Below, in pieces: positions 62,201 through 64,000 of a stretch of DNA of 64,000 bases. The stretch is from positions 79,560,735-79,624,734 of the forward strand of contig NC_051066.1 in the NCBI RefSeq assembly GCF_004664715.2, written 5' to 3'. The DNA comes from Peromyscus leucopus (lineage: Eukaryota > Chordata > Mammalia > Rodentia > Cricetidae). A program made the position numbers and the translations under genes. Within the stretch, counting starts at the first letter, position 1. Every line of letters starts with the position of its first letter. The notes below the pieces were generated by a model that worked only from the letters and a program-made list of their open reading frames with translations, was not told where the DNA came from and searched no databases.

Positions 62201-63625
62201 TACTGAGACCTCGGTTTGTTTGATTTCAATCCAAGGTGTGGGAGGGATGTAACCTGGCCTTTTCCACTGTAGGTTAATTGTTAGACTTAGGCTCACAGTG
62301 ACAAGTGACTTGACAGTAATCCTTGAACCAGATGAGCTAAGAATTTAAAAAAAAAAAAAAAAAAAACAGCAATGAGCGCAGCAGATTCCAGTCACGCATT
62401 TCCCGGCGGCAGTTCTCATAAAAGCTGCTGTGTGCAGATTATTGAGCAGCTGGAGACACACTGCGGTCGGTCATGTTATCTGCACCACAGCTGTGAATCT
62501 TAGGAGCCCCTCTGTGACCAAGACCTTCTGATTCAGTGTGCTATTAAATAACAGGATTGCTAAACGTTGTGTAACTCAAAAGTAGTGACAAAAATGTCCT
62601 TTAGTCCAGCCTGGCTTGCTTTACATGAAGTCACTTGTCTGCTTCCCAGGGCCCATTTCAGTTGGTCACGGGGGAAAGCACTGAAACCCTTTTGTAAGTG
62701 TGGAGAGGAAAGCAGCAGGGACGTAGACAGTTGCTGTGTGCAGGCCACTTGATTTCGCTTGCTCGTGTCAAAACTGCCCACTTGTTTCATGCCTGCCTTC
62801 TCCCTCAGCCCCAGGCTTACACCCCGTCCCCGGTGGAGTGTTTCCAGTGCCTCCTGCAGCTGTGGTTCTGATGAAACTGCTCCCTCCTCCTATCTGCTTC
62901 CAGGTGAGTTCACTGTACACACTGGCTCTGTGGGCCACAGTCATGGTGTGCTTTTCCTCTTGTAGAATGCGAAGCACAAAACAGGTAACTTGTCAGCTAA
63001 CTGAGATGAAATGTATTCATGTCATAATAGGGTCCTTTTGTACAAGTGGATGAACTGATGGAAATTTTCCGAAGATGCAAGATACCAAACAGTGAGTAAT
63101 AGAAGCTCCATTTCAGTGTGGAGTCCACGTTACTATTTCCCAAGGAGGAAGGATTGTTCTCTCCCACTGAGGTCTCTAAAACCAGTTACCCAGTCTGCAG
63201 CAGTGTGGTGACACCCTGAGTGAAGTGGGCATATCCTGATCTAATGTCACCAGATCCTAGCATGCGAGTGCACTGTCTGACCTGTCTTGTCACGCTCCTG
63301 CTAAACAGCAGCTGGTGACATGCAGCGGTGATGTAGTCCATGCTTGCTGCGGGGCATGAGCGCCCGCTCTTCTGTGGCACACCGTGTAAGCATCCTGCCC
63401 TGTCTTTTGCTCCCTCCTGTAGCTGTTGAGGAAGCTGTGAGGATCATCACTGGTGGGGCCCCAGAGCTGGTTGTGGAAGGCAATGGCCCGGTGGAGAGTA
63501 GCGCTGTGCTCACCAAGGCTGTCAAAAGACCCAACGAGGACTCAGACGAAGACGAAGAAAAGGGGGCTGTGGTCCCCCCTGTTCATGACATTTACAGAGC
63601 GCGGCAGCAGAAGCGAATACGATGA
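36487..63625 (+). CDS. Cstf3: Cstf3, cleavage stimulation factor subunit 3 (CstF-77), exons 4-21, 5'-partial
   Basis: CDS segments: 36487-36519, 38234-38331, 39697-39763, 39905-39939, 40020-40146, 41703-41780, 42570-42732, 44924-45033, 45516-45632, 46053-46126, 52271-52414, 53661-53763, 57283-57352, 58831-59026, 62036-62189, 62809-62903, 63031-63091, 63423-63625. The segments sum to 1928 nt. One extra base (missing at the exon 13/14 join) gives 642 residues plus stop, and 75 upstream residues bring the total to the known 717. The translation matches my memory of mammalian CstF-77 almost throughout. Known role: nuclear pre-mRNA 3'-end processing, where it bridges CstF-64, CstF-50 and CPSF-160. 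HAT repeats span about residues 21-549 and form the dimer; a proline-rich tail follows at about 580-635. As written, the frame breaks after residue 375, most likely a sequence or assembly error in an essential gene. Confidence 0.97.
36680..37410 (+). mobile_element. Old L1 3' UTR split by B1/B4 SINEs (intron 4)
   Basis: L1 pieces 36680-36843 (ATGGAAATCAGTATGGAGGT) and 37150-37410 (AATGTCCATCAACAGATGAA). Sense B4/B1 elements occupy 36845-37148. Confidence 0.75.
37440..37553. repeat. Compound (GTT)n(GT)n(GA)n microsatellite
   Basis: T/GTT 37441-37472, (GT)10 37473-37492, (GA)n 37495-37553 with one break. Confidence 0.96.
37903..38105 (-). repeat. B2 SINE, antisense (intron 4)
   Basis: ATTATGTGTATAAGTGTTTT to TTAACCACAGAGCCC. 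It ends about 130 nt before exon 5. Confidence 0.85.
38234..38331 (+). CDS. Cstf3: Cstf3 exon 5 (98 nt, residues 87-119)
   Basis: Starts [15 protein letters not shown] and ends in KLPSY plus two bases of a Lys codon, completed by exon 6. This is a HAT helix pair. The acceptor is ATTTAAAG with A at -3 rather than the usual C or T; the donor is GTAAGT. A 5'-truncated L1 tail begins 36 nt after the donor. Confidence 0.95.
38368..38662 (+). mobile_element. 5'-truncated L1-type tail with perfect 13-bp TSD (intron 5)
   Basis: Same 3' end as 10140-10722 (CCCGGCTTTTTGGAGCCCAC, TGTGTAAAATGAATAAAAAA). Duplication AATGCATGTTGAG at 38355-38367 and 38663-38675 proves retroposition as a roughly 295-bp unit. 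Confidence 0.85.
38676..38859 (+). repeat. B1 SINE with (TG)25 tail
   Basis: ACTGGGCAGTGGTGGTACAC to AAAGAAACCCTC, then (TG)n 38809-38859. Confidence 0.92.
39186..39365 (+). repeat. Young B2 SINE, perfect 12-bp TSD (intron 5)
   Basis: GGCTGGAGAGATGGCTCAGC to AATAAATAAATC and an A tail. Duplication AGATGTCCAAGG at 39174-39185 and 39366-39377. Confidence 0.96.
39512..39653 (-). repeat. Diverged antisense B1-type SINE
   Basis: CAGACAAGGTCTGTCTTTG to GGCATGAGCCACCATACCC; ends 43 nt before exon 6. Confidence 0.7.
39697..39763 (+). CDS. Cstf3: Cstf3 exon 6 (67 nt, residues 119-141)
   Basis: Reads (K)[20 protein letters not shown] in the frame set by exon 5. The acceptor is TTTCAG; the donor is CAG|GTAGAG, weaker than consensus at +4 and +6. 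It is followed by a 141-nt intron. Confidence 0.95.
39795..39860 (+). repeat. ID SINE inside the 141-nt intron 6
   Basis: GGGCTGGGAATATAGCCCAG, TGGTAGAGTACTTACCCAGC: an ID body of about 66 nt, close to half the intron. Confidence 0.8.
39905..39939 (+). CDS. Cstf3: Cstf3 exon 7 (35 nt, residues 142-153)
   Basis: Encodes [11 protein letters not shown] plus two bases of Val, completed by exon 8. The conserved Trp and Tyr pattern is typical of HAT helix A. Acceptor TTCTTAG, donor GTAAGT. The exon sits between introns of only 141 and 80 nt, which favours intron definition. Confidence 0.94.
40020..40146 (+). CDS. Cstf3: Cstf3 exon 8 (127 nt, residues 153-195)
   Basis: Reads (V)[17 protein letters not shown] and ends [11 protein letters not shown]. 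It includes VRRVYQRGC, a HAT helix B. Acceptor AACTTCAG, donor GAG|GTAAAT. The phase joins exons 7 and 9 without interruption. Confidence 0.95.
40385..40665 (-). mobile_element. Antisense L1 3' UTR fragment (intron 8)
   Basis: GTATGGCTGAGTCATATTG and CCCACCAGTAGTGTATAATT are the reverse of a common L1 3' segment. Confidence 0.7.
40692..41437. repeat. SINE cluster B2+, B3+, B3-, ID+ (intron 8)
   Basis: B2 40692-40890, (GA)/(CAGA) tract 40900-40925, B3 sense 40933-41118, B3 antisense 41185-41343, ID sense 41368-41437. Confidence 0.8.
41468..41631 (-). repeat. B1 SINE, antisense, T28 tail, upstream of exon 9
   Basis: T28, AGATAGGGTTTCTCTGTG to GTGCGCCACCACCGCCTGGC, 71 nt before exon 9. Confidence 0.95.
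41703..41780 (+). CDS. Cstf3: Cstf3 exon 9 (78 nt, residues 196-221)
   Basis: Encodes [24 protein letters not shown], phase 0 at both ends. The acceptor is TTTTTCTCTTCAG with a short pyrimidine tract preceded by A-rich sequence; the donor is AAG|GTATGA. An antisense B1 ends about 70 nt upstream. Confidence 0.95.
41877..42200. repeat. Diverged antisense B1 and (GTT)(GGT)(GT) tract (intron 9)
   Basis: B1-like 41895-42035; (GTT)n 42130-42146, (GGT)n 42147-42180, (GT)11 42179-42200. Confidence 0.85.
42570..42732 (+). CDS. Cstf3: Cstf3 exon 10 (163 nt, residues 222-276)
   Basis: Starts [19 protein letters not shown] and ends DQTLITKR plus one base of Val. It spans the junction from HAT-N to HAT-C (about residue 240), including the linker and the [12 protein letters not shown] helix. 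Acceptor TTGCTTAG, donor GAG|GTAACA. Confidence 0.96.
42790..43480. repeat. Intron 10: old SINE, GT tract, antisense B2
   Basis: Old antisense B1-type about 42830-42940; GT-rich 43186-43248; antisense B2 43255-43466 (GAGCCACCTCTCCAACCCC). Confidence 0.75.
43480..44235. other. Intron 10, mostly unique
   Basis: AT-rich with antisense ID-like pieces 43935-44010 and 44162-44233. Nothing else recognised. Confidence 0.5.
44355..44396. repeat. (GT)21 microsatellite
   Basis: Uninterrupted GT repeat in intron 10. Confidence 0.97.
44424..44609 (-). repeat. Young B1 SINE, antisense, perfect 15-bp TSD
   Basis: T43 tail (44422-44464) then GAGACAGGGTTTCTTTGTG to GCGCCACCACCGCCCAGC. Duplication GGACTTTGCTTTCTT at 44409-44423 and 44610-44624. 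Confidence 0.96.
44924..45033 (+). CDS. Cstf3: Cstf3 exon 11 (110 nt, residues 276-312)
   Basis: Reads (V)[20 protein letters not shown] and ends SSKLLAEKG, a HAT-C helix pair. The acceptor is TCTTCCCTTAG. The donor GGG|GTGCGT is the weakest-looking in the gene (G at -2, C at +4). Confidence 0.95.
45516..45632 (+). CDS. Cstf3: Cstf3 exon 12 (117 nt, residues 313-351)
   Basis: Starts [20 protein letters not shown] and ends [10 protein letters not shown], in the HAT-C domain. Phase 0 at both ends. Acceptor TTTCCTCTTAG, donor GAG|GTGAGA. A GT tract of 25 units starts 26 nt into the next intron. Confidence 0.95.
45659..45708. repeat. (GT)25 microsatellite in intron 12
   Basis: Pure GT repeat beginning 26 nt after the exon 12 donor (GT at 45633-45634). 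Confidence 0.98.
46053..46126 (+). CDS. Cstf3: Cstf3 exon 13 (74 nt, residues 352-375/376; apparent 1-nt deletion)
   Basis: Encodes [15 protein letters not shown] and continues to DIDPT, then TG and the donor GTGAGT. The family reads DPTLVYIQY here, which needs TTG before the donor. Only TG is present, so the exon is 74 nt where 75 is expected. Spliced to exon 14 it would read into a TGA at 52287-52289. A one-base sequence or assembly error in the T run is the simplest explanation. Confidence 0.93.
46259..46672. repeat. Intron 13: sense B1-type and antisense B1
   Basis: Diverged sense B1/B4 46259-46400; antisense B1 46520-46672 with a GTTTT tail. Confidence 0.8.
46740..47035. mobile_element. 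Unassigned GC-richer block, possible LTR
   Basis: Starts near AAAGGGCAAAGGATTTATTA and contains several GGTCA/AGGTC motifs. It differs in composition from its flanks and looks like an LTR in antisense; no family assigned. Confidence 0.35.
47263..47445 (+). mobile_element. LTR-like rodent repeat inside L1
   Basis: TGTGGTAGTTGGAATGTCAT, GGAAGTGTGTCACTGTGGGA: a familiar rodent interspersed repeat resembling MaLR LTRs. Family assignment uncertain. Confidence 0.45.
49610..49795 (-). repeat. B2 SINE, antisense, within L1
   Basis: TTTATTTTATGTGCATTGGT to GAACTATCTCTCCAGCCC. Confidence 0.85.
50041..50496. other. Intron 13 stretch, partly unassigned
   Basis: A B2/B3 head fragment 50041-50105 and a B1 scrap near 50140-50170. 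50175-50480 is unrecognised. Confidence 0.4.
50497..50923. repeat. Sense B3 and antisense B2
   Basis: B3 50497-50650; antisense B2 50741-50923 (TTAACCACTGAGCCATCTTT). Confidence 0.8.
50940..51355 (+). mobile_element. L1 ORF2 reverse-transcriptase fragment, sense, decayed
   Basis: Translates to [11 protein letters not shown] and LLADPMIL, close to the L1 RT palm region FNIVLE..LARA and LLADDMI. The catalytic ADD is ADP here, followed by stops and frame changes. A dead fragment. Confidence 0.85.
51390..51808 (-). repeat. Antisense B4/RSINE-type and ID
   Basis: B4-type 51390-51711 (ACTGAGTCATTTTCCCAGAC) followed by antisense ID-like 51731-51808. Confidence 0.65.
51915..52075 (+). repeat. B1 SINE, near exon 14
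   Basis: GCTGGACAGTGGTGGCGCAT to CTTGAAAAACC and A15; ends 195 nt before exon 14. Confidence 0.94.
52271..52414 (+). CDS. Cstf3: Cstf3 exon 14 (144 nt, residues 377-424)
   Basis: In the expected frame it begins [18 protein letters not shown] and ends ALMEYYCSK, in the HAT-C dimer region. The acceptor is TTTTTTCTCGTAG, the donor AAG|GTAACT. The open frame is phase 0 from the first base, which conflicts with the 74-nt length of exon 13. Confidence 0.95.
52491..53275. repeat. Intron 14 SINEs and (CT)24
   Basis: Sense B1 52491-52610, antisense ID 52830-52913, antisense B1-type 52960-53070, antisense ID 53125-53205, (TC)n 53222-53270. Confidence 0.75.
53460..53590 (-). repeat. Diverged antisense B1-type SINE
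   Basis: T-rich tail, GAGAAAGTGTCTTGCTATG to TAGGTGTGCATTGCCATG; ends 70 nt before exon 15. Confidence 0.65.
53661..53763 (+). CDS. Cstf3: Cstf3 exon 15 (103 nt, residues 425-459)
   Basis: Starts [20 protein letters not shown] and ends IDYLSHLN plus one base of Glu, a HAT-C repeat. Acceptor TTACTTCTAG, donor ATG|GTAAGC. An antisense B2 lies about 30 nt downstream of the donor. Confidence 0.96.
53795..54017 (-). repeat. B2 SINE, antisense (intron 15)
   Basis: AAGATTAATAAATCTTTTTA to GAGCTATCTCTCCAGTCC. Confidence 0.88.
54345..54845 (+). repeat. Interspersed repeat with GT tract, family unassigned
   Basis: Begins GTATTAGTCAGGGTTCTCTA, a start shared by many mammalian dispersed copies, with GT-rich 54395-54460 and about 380 bp more. 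No coding frame. Confidence 0.55.
55352..55560 (+). repeat. B2 SINE (intron 15)
   Basis: AGCTGGAGAGATGGCTCAGC to AATAAATCTAAAAAATTAAA. Confidence 0.9.
55561..56241. other. Unique stretch of intron 15
   Basis: No repeat, coding or RNA feature recognised. Confidence 0.5.
56242..56640 (+). repeat. Two tandem sense B2 SINEs
   Basis: Copies 56242-56459 and 56461-56640, both starting with GATGGCTCAG heads. Confidence 0.92.
56665..56745 (+). repeat. ID SINE with G-rich tail, perfect 10-bp TSD
   Basis: GGCTGGGGATTTAGCTCAGT through TCAGTCCTCAGC then TGGGGGGTGGGA, no A tail. Duplication TTTAAAAATA at 56655-56664 and 56746-56755. Confidence 0.94.
56925..57055 (-). repeat. B1 SINE, antisense (intron 15)
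   Basis: AAGACAGGATTTCTCTGTG to GTGGTGGAATTAAAC; 5' end missing. Confidence 0.88.
57283..57352 (+). CDS. Cstf3: Cstf3 exon 16 (70 nt, residues 459-482)
   Basis: Reads (E)[20 protein letters not shown] then KS plus two bases of Gly. It holds the [11 protein letters not shown] helix. Acceptor AAATATCCTAG, donor TGG|GTAAGT. Confidence 0.96.
57600..58060. mobile_element. Possible LTR-type repeat in intron 16
   Basis: Higher GC than its flanks, with ACCAATAAGAACTCAGGACT and purine-rich blocks that resemble rodent ERV LTRs. No family or boundaries established. Confidence 0.3.
58253..58404 (-). repeat. B1 SINE, antisense (intron 16)
   Basis: CGAGACAGGGTTTCTCTGTG to GGCATGTGCCACTGCCACC. Flanks GGAATATTTTT and GGAATATATTTTT look like a decayed TSD. 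Confidence 0.92.
58831..59026 (+). CDS. Cstf3: Cstf3 exon 17 (196 nt, residues 482-547)
   Basis: Reads (G)[20 protein letters not shown] and ends SELKALGYK. These are the last HAT repeats; the exon ends almost exactly at the end of the folded HAT-C domain (about 549). Acceptor TTTCTTACAG, donor AAG|GTATGT. Confidence 0.96.
59390..59480 (+). repeat. Diverged B1-like fragment (intron 17)
   Basis: ACCAGGCGTGGTGGTACACT; weak beyond the head. Confidence 0.5.
59623..59935 (+). repeat. B2 SINE with expanded GGAA/GGAAA tail
   Basis: B2 59623-59795 (GGGGCTGGAGAGATGGCTCA to AATAAATAAATC), then GGAA and GAAAG repeats 59796-59930. Confidence 0.95.
59936..60390. other. Unique stretch of intron 17
   Basis: No repeat or gene recognised. 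Confidence 0.45.
60396..60943. repeat. B3+, B1+, B1- cluster (intron 17)
   Basis: B3 60396-60560, diverged sense B1 60578-60740 with a GAAAA tail, G11 run at about 60771, antisense B1 60843-60943 with an internal deletion. Confidence 0.8.
60944..61530. other. Unique stretch of intron 17
   Basis: No SINE. Near-normal base composition, nothing coding recognised. Confidence 0.5.
61531..61685 (+). repeat. B1 SINE (intron 17)
   Basis: AGCTGGGTATGGTGGCACAC to CCTGTCTCAAACAAACAAAC. Confidence 0.92.
62036..62189 (+). CDS. Cstf3: Cstf3 exon 18 (154 nt, residues 548-599)
   Basis: Starts [20 protein letters not shown] and ends IPFQPRHLA plus one base of Pro. It begins the flexible proline-rich tail reported to bind the CstF-64 hinge and CstF-50. 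Acceptor CATTTTCAG, donor CAC|GTAAGA. Confidence 0.96.
62190..62808. other. Intron 18, no SINE
   Basis: An A21 run at about 62346-62366; otherwise unique and relatively GC-rich. No extra exon recognised. Confidence 0.6.
62809..62903 (+). CDS. Cstf3: Cstf3 exon 19 (95 nt, residues 599-630)
   Basis: Proline- and valine-rich, with [18 protein letters not shown] and the end LLPPPICFQ: the core of the tail that wraps CstF-64. Acceptor TTCTCCCTCAG, donor CAG|GTGAGT. Followed by an intron of only 127 nt. Confidence 0.96.
63031..63091 (+). CDS. Cstf3: Cstf3 exon 20 (61 nt, residues 631-651)
   Basis: Encodes [20 protein letters not shown] plus one base of Thr. The acceptor GTCATAATAG has almost no pyrimidine tract, which is unusual in this gene; the donor ACA|GTGAGT is good. 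A much stronger acceptor-like sequence lies 65 nt upstream inside intron 19. Confidence 0.95.
63423..63625 (+). CDS. Cstf3: Cstf3 exon 21, last coding segment (residues 651-717, TGA)
   Basis: Starts (T)[19 protein letters not shown]. It has the acidic stretch [10 protein letters not shown] after the basic KAVKRP (nuclear-signal-like) and ends RARQQKRIR with TGA at 63623-63625. Acceptor CTCCCTCCTGTAG. One or two substitutions against other mammals are possible. Confidence 0.97.
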
Positions 63626-64000
63626 GGAACTTCAAGACCTGCCCGCCTCTGAGAAAAGACTCTGCCCAGGGTTCCTTGTTGCCTCTTAAGTCATGTTTGA
63701 AAGAAACAGTGCTTTGTTACAAGGGTTTGGAAACAAAGTTGTATTGTCATTGGTGCCTCTATCATCTGGTTCTTGAGAAAAAACAAGCCTGTGTGGAATT
63801 GAGTATGAAACAGACCTAGCCTCTAAGAAAGATTAGGTTTTAAATAATATGAGAACAGTACAAAATGGCAAAGCCACATCTTGTTCCTCTTCAAGGCTTC
63901 TTGTATGTGCCACTTGAAGATTTGTGAGTTTTCCACAGTTTTATTTTGAAAACTGGATGGCTTATGATTGCAGAATATTTTCACATTTTCTGAAAAACAG
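63626..64000 (+). other. Cstf3: Cstf3 3' UTR, 5' part
   Basis: Sequence after the stop codon, continuous with exon 21. It has no SINE and no AATAAA or ATTAAA hexamer before the window ends, so the distal poly(A) site lies beyond 64000. Confidence 0.85.

Noticed and set aside
63344..63625. Possible separate 93-residue gene at the 3' end
   Set aside because: Its C-terminal two thirds is Cstf3 exon 21 in frame; the leader is intron 20 sequence before the acceptor at 63421-63422.

Overview
This window is mammalian nuclear DNA from a muroid rodent, most likely a cricetid (hamster, vole or deer-mouse group). The evidence is the dense set of B1, B2, B3, B4 and ID SINEs. Many B1 copies carry a right arm with a GGAAAGGCGCAAAGCTACAC-type stretch, which I associate with Cricetidae rather than Mus. 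I cannot fix the genus. There is no bacterial, plasmid or viral gene organisation.

The only real gene I can support is Cstf3 (cleavage stimulation factor subunit 3, CstF-77) on the + strand. Eighteen coding exons, numbered 4 to 21, run from 36487 to 63625. They encode residues 76 to 717 of a 717-residue protein, followed by at least 375 nt of 3' UTR that continues past the window. Exons 1-3 (first 75 residues) lie upstream. All introns are GT-AG and all exon phases join correctly except at the exon 13/14 junction. There one T appears to be missing, so the sequence as given would frameshift to a stop.

Region by region: 1-36486 is the 3' part of one very large intron (intron 3, over 36 kb). 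Its first 2.6 kb is AT-rich, has one B1, and holds four AATAAA hexamers; it is a candidate for the intronic poly(A) site known from human and mouse CSTF3. From 2.6 to 36 kb it is a mosaic of SINEs, L1 3' ends, an LTR-like insertion, microsatellites and a few repeat-free islands, notably 15.14-16.33 kb and 23.82-24.99 kb. From 36.5 to 46.1 kb lie exons 4-13, including 33-nt and 35-nt exons, an ID SINE filling about half of a 141-nt intron, and a long GT tract 26 nt after the exon 12 donor. From 46.1 to 52.3 kb is intron 13, dominated by a broken antisense L1. From 52.3 to 59.0 kb are exons 14-17, and from 62.0 to 63.6 kb exons 18-21.

CstF-77 is the scaffold of the CstF complex. HAT repeats (exons 4-17 here) dimerise and contact CPSF, and the proline-rich segment (exons 18-19) binds CstF-64 and CstF-50. 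CstF recognises GU-rich RNA downstream of poly(A) sites, so the intron 3 poly(A) candidates and the GU tracts in this pre-mRNA could bear on autoregulation. I found no novel multi-gene system. The best second looks are the exon 13 indel, the intron 3 poly(A) cluster, a cryptic 19-nt exon in intron 19, and two ID insertions with G-rich instead of A-rich tails.
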